In this document: positions 35,175 to 47,500 of the stretch, one piece after another
Numbering within the stretch: the stretch's first letter is position 1
Layout of the letters: the number at the start of each line of letters is the position of its first letter
NCBI GenBank assembly: GCA_043228905.1
Contig: JBHGNT010000005.1
Location: 20,894,001 to 20,958,000 of the forward strand
From: Azolla caroliniana
Lineage: Eukaryota > Polypodiophyta
DNA length: 64,000 nucleotides
Direction of reading: 5' to 3'
The notes under the pieces: generated by a model
The model's database searches: none
Seen by the model: only the letters and a program-made list of their open reading frames with translations
What the model was told of the DNA's origin: nothing
Translations under genes and position numbers: made by a program

Positions 35175-38100
35175 ATTCAGACAAATCGGGATTCGGCAAA
35201 ACCGGTCGGGAGAACTGGCAAAGCTCGCACTACGCGCAAGGATCGAAAGGATCTGGAACCGGGAAGACCGGTAAGGGGCCCGCCTTGGTGATGAAGCATG
35301 CGGCAAATTCGATGAAGAAGACCACTTCCAAATCGGAGGAAGTGTGGTACGTTGATTCCGGTGCATCAAATCACATGACGAACCACAAAGAGTGGTTCTC
35401 CTTCCTGGAGAAACTAGAACAACTGGGAGTTGTCGAAATTGGAGACGATACTCCTCACCCAATTGTGCATGTCGATGAAGTCCCTTTGAGCCACATCGGA
35501 TAGAGGGGGAAGCTGATGAACGTATTACACGTTCCGACTATCACGAAGAACCTGGTGTCGGTCGGACATATCGTCGACCTGGGGATGCAGGTGTGGTTTA
35601 TGCACCTCAGATGCTTCATTGAGGAGGAGAGCCAGATTATTGCGCAAGGGTGTAGAGACGGGAGGATGTTCATCCTTGACACCAATGACGTCGGCACCAC
35701 TTTGTTCACCAAAGGATAGAAGATTGAGTCGGACATCGATCTCTGGCTCAAGTGGATTGGCCACGTCAATTACCGGAGGCTTCAAGACCTGCAAACAAAA
35801 CAAGTTGTTTTCGGTTTGCCGAAGTTCACTGGCCGGAAGGCCAAAGTATGTGAAGCCTGCCAACTCGGGAAGCAACACCGGCTTCCATTCCCCACCAAAC
35901 GAAACCGTAGCCGTAACAAGCTCGACCTTATTCATTCGGATGTATGGGGACCGGCACAGAACGTGAGTCTTGGTGGGAGTCGATACTTCGTCTCCTTCAT
36001 CGACGACTATAGCCGGCACACATGGATCTACCTCATTGAGCGGAAGAGCGAAGTCTTCGACTGTTTCCGGAACCTCCAAAAAGCATGGTGGAACGGGAAT
36101 CAGAGAGGAAGATCAAGTGCTTGCGGTCAGATGGCAGAAAAGAATATTTTTCCGGCCAATTCAACAGTTATCTGCAGCAAACAGGGATTCGGAGAGAGTT
36201 CAGCTGCAGATACACACTGGAGCAAAATGGTGTGGCCGAAAGGAAGAACCGGTCGCTTGTCGACACGGCAAGGGCAATGCTGGAAGAGAAGAGCATGCCC
36301 CATCTCTACTGGGCGGAGGCGGTCCGGACGACCATCTACATCTAAAACCGGATTGGTGACAAGGTGTCCGCGCATGAGCTATATTTCGGGCGCAAGCCTA
36401 ATTTGAGACACCTTCGGATTTTCGGCAACGTAGCATATGTGCATGTGCCGGATGAGAAGCGAAGGAAGTTGGATGCAAAATCGGAGAAGTGCATCCTCGT
36501 CGGCTACTCACATGAGCAAAAGGGGTATAAGTGTTATAACCCCCGGACGAAGCAAGTCCGAGTTAGCCGCGATGTTGAGTTTGATGAGACGACATCATGG
36601 TATGCCTTACCGGCTCCGACTTCCGATCCTGATCTGATATTGGAGGATGAGGCTAGTGAGCTTGAGCCAGTCTAGATAGAAGATGATGACTCCGGGACTC
36701 AAGAAGAGAGTCTGGAATCGTTTCGGTTGAGTGGGCCGAACGAGAGACTGGGTCAATCCGACCAGTCAGAAGAGGAACCGACGAGTAGTGAAGACTCTGC
36801 CGTGCTCTCCCCGCGCAAGGAACCGAGGAGATGGTTCACGCACAAAGAGAAGGGAGAAGAAGATGCCGGATTATGAAACCGGTAATGATGAGTCAGATCA
36901 GAGCGGATACGACTCGGGAAAGGAAAATGATGGCTTTTCGACACCGAAGACCGAACCGGCCAAGAAGGGCCTCAAACCGGGTAACGGTGGGTTACACCGG
37001 TCAATCCGCCAGAAGGAACTTGTTAAACGATACGGGTACAATGAGTACTTGGCGCATCACTATGCGTACATGACCAAGGTGGCGGAAGTGCGTGAGCCGG
37101 AGAGCTATGCAACAACGGCCAAGGATGCAAATTGGCGTGCCGCTATGGAGGAAGAGATGCGGGCACTTGATGCCAACGATACATGGGACCTGGTGGACCC
37201 TCCCTGTCACAGTAAATTGATCGGATGCAAGTGGGTGTACAAGGTAAAGTACAATGCCGACGGTTCGTGTGGTGCTGGTGGTTGCTACGGCAAGGGAGTG
37301 GCATCTTCACCAGATGGACGTGAAGAATGCATTTCTTCAAGGCGATCTAGAAGAAGAGGTCTTTATGACCCAACCTCCCGGTTTTCAGTCGGAGATATAC
37401 AAGTCGGCTGTATGCCGGTTGAAGAAGTCACTTTATGGCCTGAAGCAAGCCCCCTGAGCTTGGAATGCAAAGATTACGCACTGGTTGTGTAAGTTGGGGT
37501 TTGCGGCCTCCAAGTCTGACTCTTCGTTGTTCATCCGGCAAGGTTCGGAAGGTCCGGTTTGCATTTTGCTATATGTTGATGATCTAGTCATCACCGGACC
37601 TGGACTCGATGAAATCAGCCGTGTCAAGTCCCCGCTGTCGGACGCATTTGAGATGAAGGACCTGGGGGACCTTCACTATTTCCTTGGGATCGAGGTGATC
37701 CGAACCCCCGACGACATATTGCTCTCACAAAGACACTATGTGTTGAATATGTTGTACAAGTTCGGCATGACGGAATGCCGCCCTATTTTTACACCCTTGG
37801 ACCGGAAATAGAAGCTCTGTCCCAACTCCGGACCGGCCTGCGATGAGAAACGGTTCCGAAAAATTGTCGGAAGCCTTATAAATTTGACCATCACCCGACC
37901 CAACATCAGTTATCCGGTTGGTGTGATTAGTCAAATCATGCAGAAGCCGACCGTTGAGCATCTTTAGTGTGCGCACCGAATATTGTGGTATGTGAACGGC
38001 ATGAAGGACCGGGGACTGTTATACCGGCGAGGTATGACCGAAGAGCTAGTCGCCTACACGGATGCTGACTAGGCTGGTGATGCATCAGATCGTTGTTCCA

Positions 38101-38310
38101 CTTCCGGCTATATGTTTTCCCTCGGTAGCACGACTGTTGCGTGGAGCAACAAAAAGCAGCTAACAGCGGCTCTATCAAGCACTGAGGGTGAATACCGGGG
38201 CACTACCCTTGCCACATGTGAAGCCGTTTGGCTTTGGCGACTGCTGCAAGACTTGCGGATCGAGGTGCTGACCCTGATCCTGATCTATTGCGACAACATA
38301 AGCAGCATAC

Positions 38311-38771
38311 TGTTGTCCAGAGGACAGAAATGTAAAATTAGGAAATTAGCAAACGTCGAGTCCGAGTATCACAGGCCACCGACGGCTCGGCTGTGTATTA
38401 GGGGAAACGTTATTTAAACGAGGACCAGTACCTCAGAGGGGGAGAGAGAGGAAAAATATAGGCAGAAGCACTAGCTTAGTCCCTCGTAAGTAGATAATCT
38501 TGTAAGGTCACCGGCCGTAGGCCGTGTTCTGTAATCTTTTTTTTTGTCATAGTAATATATCTGATTTGTGCCCATTTTGCTCCATGTGTCGGTGCTTGGA
38601 TTCATACCTATGATTTCAGCGCCGCCCACGCCTATCAAGATCTCGCTAGTGTTTTATCTCTGATCATTGTCTCTCTCACGATGCCTCTGTTACGAGCGTT
38701 CACGTACCACGCCCTTGAATACCGATAGCCGCAGATCTATCGAAGGTGTTCACCCAAAGGAACGGGTAACA
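38311..38771 (+). repeat. Element C 5' LTR (461 bp)
   Basis: It runs from TGTTGTCCAGAGGACAG to GGAACGGGTAACA. The intact 5' copy allows the D-split 3' copy to be reassembled exactly with an ATTTA duplication. Confidence 0.93.
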
Positions 38772-38995
38772 CAATTTGGCACGCCCGGTTACAGCTGTGA
38801 GTGCACAACGAACTTCGTTGAAGGTAACCACCAGCTGCTGTTACGGCGCCCTCTCGCACCACAAGGTCTCGGCCACCTGCCCGACGCCCTGAACCAGTTG
38901 AAGGAACTTCCGACTCGGCGGTCACTGACCAATCCTTTCTCGAGCAATTAGAGGCTTCCCCAGTGCAATCCTCGCCACCGGACACTCGATCGTGA

Positions 38996-41326
38996 GTTGA
39001 TTCACCACCAAAACCCCCGCCGAGCCCTCCGGAGGTCAATCAACCGGAACTAAACCCTTTTTCGGTGCTACCAGAAGACCCAGAGTACGACATCATGCCG
39101 TACCCATACCCACGATACACCGACGGACCAGACGCGGAGTCACACATTCGTACCTTCATATCCACGTGGCAGGCCAACCACTCAACGCACCGCCTCACGC
39201 CGACCGAAATCGATGCCTCAAAGATTGCCGAGTTCACACTCTCCCTCGATGGACCGGCCGCACGATGGTACTCTCACCTCGAAATAGGAGAGGCCACCAC
39301 TTTCCAAATCGTGCGCGCAAAGTTCCTTGAACTTTTTCATCACGAGGTGCCTAAACGGGAACTGCTCCGACAATTCTTCTCTATATGCCAGGAACCGCAC
39401 GAAACGGTCGCGCAGTTCACGATCCGGTTCCAGGATCTCTACAGACAAGTGGCCGATGATGTCTTGGCACAATATATACCGGACACTTTCCTGTCTAGTT
39501 TACGAGAGCCTCTCCGAACGACTCTCGCACTTACAAATTTCGCCAACCATACTATCAAACAAGTCATCGCCCTCGATCGGACCTTGCATGATGCGGCCTT
39601 CTCGATGACATCCTTACAAAACGCTCTTCCCCAAGAGGACAATCGCTTTTGCCAAGCTCTCCAATGCACGGCGTGTTCAGGATCAGGGCACCTGGCCCTC
39701 AAATGTCCCCACCGACCATAGTGTCCGATCTGTCAGTCTCGAGCTCACACTGTCGAGCAGTGCGAATATAATATGCTGAACCGCACAACGGCGGCACCGG
39801 TCCGCCAGATCGAGCCACGAAATACATACTCTCGGCAGGACGAGCGATATGTCTACCGAGACCAGGATAACGACCGACCGCAATCCTCGGATCGACGGCG
39901 CCGAGACGTCGACTACCGACGTGATGACCGCCGTGATCACTATCACGATGACTGGCATGATGATTATGCTCGATATGATGACGATCGCGATGACCAGTAT
40001 GACTGACGGAACTCACGCATTGATCGACGAAACGGCAACCGCAACACACGCAACAATAGAAGACCTAACGACAACCGCCGACGGGACGCTCCTCAAAATG
40101 ACAAGCGCAACTCCAACGCACCTCGGAACAACCCACCACCAAACGAGACTGAGACTCAACAACAACAACTTCCACACACAGACCGAGCGGACACCAGCAA
40201 CTCGGCCAACGTTACATGTTTTAAATGTAACCAACCAGGCCACTACGCCACGCAATGTCCAACAACCAATCGTGGCAAGGCACCCGCGGTGAATAGTATC
40301 ATGGCCGATGTTCAAACTGTCACTACCCGGAGTAAAGCGCAGACTACTCAGTGGCAAATCCAGGATGAAGTCCGTCAGGCAGCAAAAGAATGGATCGACA
40401 CGGCCAATAAAAATAATGCCGTGCGCATGCAAACTGACATGAGAGACGGGCCTAGTGAAGCACCACAAAACTCGGTTCCATCCATGTCGTCGGAGGACGA
40501 CCAACTATGGGATGTTCTTACCAACTCCCGCATCTCGCTATCCCTACATAAGCTGTTACCACTCATACCGAGATTTCGGGACACCCTGGCGGCACTCCAG
40601 GCCAATACTAAGCCCGTGACGCCACCGGTACACCTCACCGAAGCAAGAACCGGTCCACCACTCATGGATTCTCAGAACCCAGCCGTGCGAATCATCATTA
40701 AGGGACAAGACCTGCACGGATGCATCATCGACGGCGGATCCGACGTAAACGTTATTAGCGAGTCAACGTGTCACAACCTCGGCCTGAATCAATGGGAACC
40801 ATGCCCCTTTTGGCTTCGGATGGCTGACACCCGCTCCGTTCGCCCCATTGGTTTAATCCGCCATCTCGACTTCGCACTCGGAGGCCACATGTTCATGATC
40901 TCGGCCGTCGTGCTAAGACTAGAGACACAAGGCGCCTACCCAATGTTACTAGGTCGACCATGGTTGCGTACAATGAATATCAAGCAAAATTGGCAACGCA
41001 ACATGATCTCGTTCCGAAGAGGCAAGACAAAAGTCCGAATTATCACTGAAGAACGAGTCCCCATCGCCCTCAACACTTCATCGTTATACGCGGAAGGGGT
41101 CCATATGCTTGACGGTTTGGCCGATGAGGAGGTTGATGACTTCCTAGATGATCATCCCACGATCATCCCTCTCTTCGAAATCAATGCCTTACCAACCATC
41201 GAGCCACCTAAAGACGAGGAAGTCACGGAGGAATCACCGCCCCAAGATGAACTAGATCCAACCACAGTTACCGAGCTACGCCATGCTCGGGAGGCTTTCG
41301 AACGCGAACTCGCCATTTCACAATGA
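38996..41326 (+). pseudogene. Element C gag and protease region, stops in frame
   Basis: One frame runs from before 38993 to 41324, broken by TGA 38993, TAG 39719, TGA 40004 and TGA 41324, with no frameshift. The capsid-like part (ESHIRTFISTWQ, LDGPAARWYSHLE, FLSSLREPLR) precedes three zinc knuckles: CTACSGSGHLALKC and CPICQSRAHTVEQC close together, then an Asp/Arg/Tyr/His-rich stretch of about 90 residues and CFKCNQPGHYATQC near 40220. The retropepsin-like protease follows at about 40670-41010 with IIDGGSDVNVIS (D-G-G-S in place of the common D-T/S-G) and YPMLLGRPWL. No initiating ATG is obvious upstream; ACG at about 38857 may be a mutated start. Confidence 0.88.
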
Positions 41327-44073
41327 GTCAAAGCATCAACCCTGGAAACAATAAACCTCGGCTTGGACGAGAATCCCCGTACGTTACAAATTGCCAATAA
41401 TCTACCAACCGGAGAACGGGCATGCCTCGTACGATTGCTCACCGACTACCAGGATGTTTTTGCTTGGTCTTACACCGATATGAAGGGGCTGGATCCTCAA
41501 TACTACCAACATCAAATTCACATCTTACTCGACACTCGGCCGGTTCAACAGAGGCGCTACAGGATGAACCCCAACTACGCCGCTAAAGTCAAAGAGGAAA
41601 TCGATAAACTACTCCGAGTGGGCTTCATTTGCCCTGTTAAACGGGCCACGTGGTTGAGCCCGATCGTAGTGGTCCCAAAGAAGAACGGAAAAATCCGCGT
41701 CTGCGTCGACTATCGGAAGCTTAACGCGGCAACAGTCATCGACGGTTTCCCTCTCCCATTCACGGACAACGTCCTCGACACGGTAGCCGGCCACAAATGC
41801 TACAGTTTCCTCGACGGGTTCAGCGGCTATAACCAGATAAGAATGCACCCGGAGGATAAGGAGAAAACCGCTTTCTTCACGGAATGGGGTGTTTTTGTAG
41901 TAGAAGTAATGATGTTCGGTCTAAAAACGACGCCGACTACGTTCCAGTGCATCATCACCGAAATCTTTCATGACTACATCCCGACGTTCATGCAAGTCTT
42001 TCTCGATGATTTCGCCGTGTATGGCCATCGACGGGAACACATGACCCAATTACGACTCTGCCTGGACCCATGTCGCCAAGCTCGATTGAGCTTAAACCCG
42101 GCGAAATACGCGTTCTTAGTCACCAGCGGTAACCTTCTCGGCCACATTGTCAGTCAAGAAGGCATCGCTATGGACCCGGATAAAGTAAAGGCAATCCTGA
42201 CCGCCACCGCACCCTCGAACGCTAAGGCACTAAGCCGATTTTTGGGACAGATCCGGTGGCACAGCCGAATGATACGACACCTGGCCGATTTCGCGACACC
42301 TTTACACGCGGCAGTCCATCGCCTTCCCTTCCAATGGACGTCAATCGAGGACACGGCCTATCAGCCCCTGAAACTAATGCTATCACATGCCCCGGTGGTC
42401 CAGTCTCCGGTTTGGTCCGAACCGTTTCATGTCTTCGTAGATGCTTCGGACATCGCCATCGGAAGTGCCCTGATGCAATGCACACCCCCGAATCGGTATA
42501 GGCCCGTGTCCTACGGCAGCCGACGGCTCTCGACCGCGGAAAAGAATTACTCCACCACCGAGCGGGAGACCCTCGGTATGATTTATAGCATCAATAAATT
42601 CCGGCATTACCTCTTGGGCCGGATATTTACTTTTCACGTGGATCACTCGGCCCTTCTTTATTTGGTCAATAAACAAGCCCTCACCGGACGGTTGGCTCAG
42701 TGGATGCTCCTACTCCAAGAGTTTGATTTCCAGATTCAACATTGACCCGGGGTACAACATGCCGTCGCCGACTACTTGAGCCGTCTTGAGTCAAGGGAAC
42801 CGGCAAAAACAACGTACGACGAGCTACCGGACGCCAACCTATTTAACCTGACCATGATACCAGATGATAACGAAGATGAATGGATCACGGAGATGACCCA
42901 TTTTCTCACTATCAGTTTACCTCCCGAGCACATGCCCCTTGACACGAGAAAACGCCTAGCAGTGCGAAGCCGGAATTTTTGCCTCGTCTCGGACATTCTC
43001 TACCACAAAGGCTCGGACAACATATGACGCCGAGAGATTCGACAATTCGAGAAGAACGCCGTTCTTCAGGAGGCCCACCAGGGAGCAGTTGGGGGGCACT
43101 ATGCCGGGGATTCCACGACAAGGAAAGTTTGGCAAAGCGGATTGTGGTGGCCGACAACAAAGAGAGACGCTCACGAGTTTTGCCGGCAGTGTGATTTGTG
43201 CCAACGACTGGGGCAACCAATGGAACAATCACACATGCCACACCAACCGATTCTTCCGTTGGACCCATTTCAAAAATGGGGTTTGGATTTTGTAGGCCCT
43301 TTCAAACCACCCGCGGCCCATACAGGGAATAGGTATATTATCGTTGCCACGGATTATTGCACCAAATGGGTCGAGGCTAAGGCAGTACGAGACAACACGG
43401 CGGCATTCACGGCTAAATTCGTGTACGAGCACCTTTGGTGCCGTTTACGAATGCCCAATTGAGCTCGTTAGTGACCAAGGTGGGCACTTCATCAATCATA
43501 TAATATGTGAGCTTACACACCACTACGCGGTGGCGCACAAGAAAAGCACACCATACTACCCGCAGGCGAACGACTTGGCGGAATCGACCAATAAAATCCT
43601 CCAAACCATATTGAAGAAGATCGTCAATGAAAACAAGACCGATTGGGATGACAAACTCCAGAGCGCGCTGTGGGCGTATCGTATGACTTTCAAAACAAGC
43701 ATCCAATCAACCCCCTTTCGAATGGGGTTCGGGTTAGAAGCCGTAATGCCCGTCGAGTTCCAAGTCTCGAGCCTCCGAGTTCAAATCAAAGCACGGCTCC
43801 CCGAGGCCCAATCTGAGCAATACCGGCTGGAACAACTCCTCGAACTCAGCGAAGATAGGATAGAGAGTATGGCTCAGCTCGAACAACGGCAATGATAACG
43901 CAAGGCTTTCGTGGATCGACATCGAAACGGGCTGGAAAAGGAGCTCACCATCGGCAAACCGGTTCTTCTTTTTCAAACACGACTTGGGTCTATGCTGGGA
44001 AAATTAAGATTTCGGTGGACCGGTCCATTCTGGATTATCGACGAGTTCAACGGGACGTTCCAGCTCGGCACAC

Positions 44074-44112
44074 TGTAAACGTAAGTGTTTGCGGAAGCGT
44101 AAAACAGAGAAC

Positions 44113-44157
<45 letters not shown>

Positions 44158-44506
44158 CGAGAGAGAGAGAGAGAGAGCAGAACACACTTTCAAAATTATA
44201 TCAAGACTGCTTTTATACACTGTGCTAAGTAGCACTATTTATACAAGTCCTCTTGGGACTGACAGAAGTACCATGTACTTCAATGCTCACACGAGCATCA
44301 GACAGTTACTACGAGACTATAGCTACTTAGTAGTCTATCCTGTACTAGGCTTCCGATTGGACTGCCGGTTACGGATTGCACCCGGCCTCCACTGCTTGCC
44401 GGTTTGGTTGCTCACCGTCATACCGATCCGTTTCGCTCGATCCGTCTCGCTCACCGGCTCCAGCTTATTCAGCCGATCCGGCTCCTGTTGAGCTTGCCGC
44501 TCAACA
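44074..44506 (-). repeat. Element E 3' LTR
   Basis: In plus-strand reading it runs from TGTAAACGTAAGTG to GCCGCTCAACA. A (GA)n run at about 44117-44177 lies downstream of the probable transcript start on the minus strand. The pol stop codon (44501-44503) is inside it. Confidence 0.92.
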
Positions 44507-47500
44507 CTCCCCCTCAAGCTCAACCTGAGGTGGGGTCGTAGTGTCGACCTCTGTGGCAGTCGGTTCTTCCAACCGACTTCTCCTGGCGTCACTCCGCCTT
44601 GCTCGCGCTCCTCGTCCGGTCCGGTCCCGTTTGCCGCGACCCCTTTGGTTCTGCGCGCCTCGACCCTCTCGGTCGGCATGTCTGCTCAATAGGCCCATCT
44701 CAGTAGTCACGTTGCTGTGACTCCGGCGCTTGCCGATCCGTCGGTTCTCCCACGATGGCATCGACTTCCGCTGTGTCCGTGTCCCCTTGGCCTTCAGTCG
44801 ATCCGTCTCATCCGGATCCATCTGTTGATCCGAGTCAGCTGTCTCCGACTCGTTCCAGCTCTTGTCTGAATCGGTACACTCCGATTCGACTTCCGGCGTC
44901 AGGCCTCTCACTACATCGGACCACTTCCGAGTCCTGGCCTTCTCCATGCTTCCCTCGGCTTCTTCAGCCGGTGAACCGAAATTGAATTCTTCATTCGACT
45001 CTGTATCATGGTCAGTACCGTCGTGATGACCTCCGCACAACATGCGCTTCTCTTCTTGAGTGCACAACTCTTCTTCACAGCCGCTTGCTCCGACCTGTTC
45101 GGATGTGTCGACTTCCTTCGTCGACTCGACTTCCTTCAGCTTCTTGTCTCCTTTTCTTCTGGCTCTCCTCTTACCGACGGGTTCAACAGGTTTTTGGCCT
45201 TTGCCCGTTTCGGTAGAGACTTTGCCCTTGCTTCTCCCCCTCAAGTGCGGCACATCGAGATGCTGAATACCAAGCATGTCGGTAAAGTGCTGCAACTTGT
45301 CCGATCCGAGCGGCTTGGTGAAGATGTCGGCAACTTGCTGATCCGTATGAACATACCGTAGGTCAACTTCACCGTTCAGGACCCGCTCACGCACGAAGTG
45401 GTAGTGCACCTCGATGTGCTACACAGGGTTCCTGGCGAGCTGCAGGCTGCTCATGTTATCGCAGTAAATCGGGATCGGGGTCGGTACCTCGATCCACATG
45501 TCTCGCAGTAGTTGCCGAAGCCAGATGGCTTCACAGGTGGCAACGGTAGCGGCCCGGTACTCAGCCTCAGTGCTTGACAAAGCCACTGTGGGCTGCTTCT
45601 TGCTGCTCCACGCAACGACCGCGCTACCTATGGAGAACATGTATCCAGAAGTGGAGCGGCGATCAGACGCATCGCCGGCCCAGTCAGCATCTGTGTAACC
45701 GACAAGCTCTTCGGGTATACCTTGCCGGTATAGCAATCCCCGGTCCTTAGTGCCGCTAACATACTGTAATATTCGTTGCGCGCACTGAAGGTGCTCCATG
45801 GTCGGCTTCTGCATGAACTAGCTTACCATACCGACCGGATAGCTGATGTCGGGTCGGGTGATGGTTAAGTAGATCAGGCTTCCGACAACCTGTCGGAACC
45901 GTTTCTCATTGCAGGCCAGTCCGGAGTTGGGACGGAGCTTCTGGTTCCGGTCCAGGGGTGTGGAGACAGGTCGGCAATCCGTCATGCCGAACTTATACAA
46001 CATATTCAACACGTAATGTCGTTGTGAGAGCAATATGCCGTCGGGGGTCCGGATCACTTCGATCCCAAGAAAATAATGAAGGTCCCCCAGGTCCTTCATT
46101 TCGAATGCGTCCGACAACTGGGACTTGACGCGGTTGATTTCGGGAAGACCTGGTCTGGTGATGACTAAATCATCCACATACAAGAGTATACATACCGGAC
46201 CGTCAGAGCCTTGCCGGATGAACAACGAAGAGTCCGACTTAGAGACAGCAAACCCCAGCTTACGCAACCGGTGCGTGATCTTCACGTTCCAAGCTCGGGG
46301 GGCTTGGTTCAAGCCGTAAAGCGACTTCTTCAGTCGGCATACTGCCGATTTGTTCATCTCCGATTGAAATCCAGGGGGCTGAGTCATAAAAACTTCTTCT
46401 TCAAGCTCTCCTTGAAGGAAGGCGTTCTTCACATCCATCTGGTGAAGATGCCACCCCCTTGTCGCAACAACCGCCAGTACCACACGAACCGTCGTCATCT
46501 TCGCCACAGGAGCGAAGGTCTCGTCGTAGTCGATTCCGTGGGTCTGTGCGTATCCCTTCGCCACTAACCGGGCTTTGTACCGGTTAACAGAACCGTCGGT
46601 GTTGTACTTGACCTTGTACACCCACTTGCATCCGATCGGTTTCCAGTGACGGGGAGGATCAACTAGGTCCCAAGTTTTGTTGGCATCGAGTGCCCGCATT
46701 TCTTCGTCCATAGCGGCACGCCAATTTGCGTCCCTTGCCGCTTCTGCCTAGCTCTCCGGCTCACCCACTTCTGTCACCTTAGTCATGTACGCATAATGAT
46801 GAGCCATGTATTCATTGTACCCGTACCGTACGACGGGATCCTTTTGACAGGTTGATCGGCGCAACGCATCGTCACCTGATTTGAGGCCCTTCTTGGCCAA
46901 TTCGGTCTTCGTTGCCGAAGATCTGCCTTTCTCCTTTCCGGAGTCGGATACGCACCGATCCGACTCATCGTTGCCGGTTTCGAATTCCGGCATCTTCCTC
47001 TTCCCCTTCTCTTTGCGCGTGAACCGTTTCCTCGGTTCCTTGCGCGGGGAGAGCACGGTAGAGTCTCCACCACTTGCCGTCTCTTCATCCGACTGGTCCA
47101 ATCGACTCAGTCGCTCGTTCGGTCCACTCAACCGAAACGATTCCGGACTCTCATCTTGAGTCCCGGCTTCATCATCCTCTGCCAGGGCTGATTCAGGCTC
47201 ACTGGCCTGATCTTCCGGCATTGGGTCGGGATCGGAAGTCGGAGTCGGTACGGAGTACCAGGATGCCGATTCGTCGAACTCGACATCCGGCTAACTCGGA
47301 CTTCCTTCGTCCGGGGGTTATAGCACTTATACCCCTTTTGCTCTTGAGCATAGCCGACTAGGATGCATTTTTCCGATTTTGCATCCAGCTTTCTCCACTT
47401 CTGACCCGGTACATGCACATACGCTATGCTGCCGAATATCCGAAGGTGTCTTAAGTTCGGCTTGTGCCCAATGCGGTTTTGTATGTAGACGGCCGTCTGG

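Larger units (their letters stand above)
33547..38310 (+). pseudogene. Element B gag-protease-integrase-RT-RNase H, up to the C insertion
   Basis: Gag starts at ATG 33547 (MDRGMASLLPVEKLDRSNY), followed by a Gly/Arg-rich region and a zinc knuckle (CWYCGKK) broken by solo LTR F. Protease (YVDSGASNHM) is near 35345, the integrase His/Cys region (CEACQLGKQHR) near 35850, and the catalytic core with HSDVWGP, SFIDDYS and NGVAERKNR follows. RT keeps [12 protein letters not shown] and YVDDLVI. RNase H runs to YCDNISS at the element C junction. Stops include 33919, 33994, 35501, 35717, 37809 and 37965; several align with CAG codons in element E. Near 37266 about 100 bp of RT are deleted between two copies of CGACGGTTC. 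The remainder resumes at 59605. Confidence 0.93.

Noticed and set aside
44117-44177. (GA)n tracts in LTRs of D and E as separate regulatory elements
   Set aside because: They are variable simple repeats in the transcribed part of the LTR and differ in length between LTRs; no specific function is supported.
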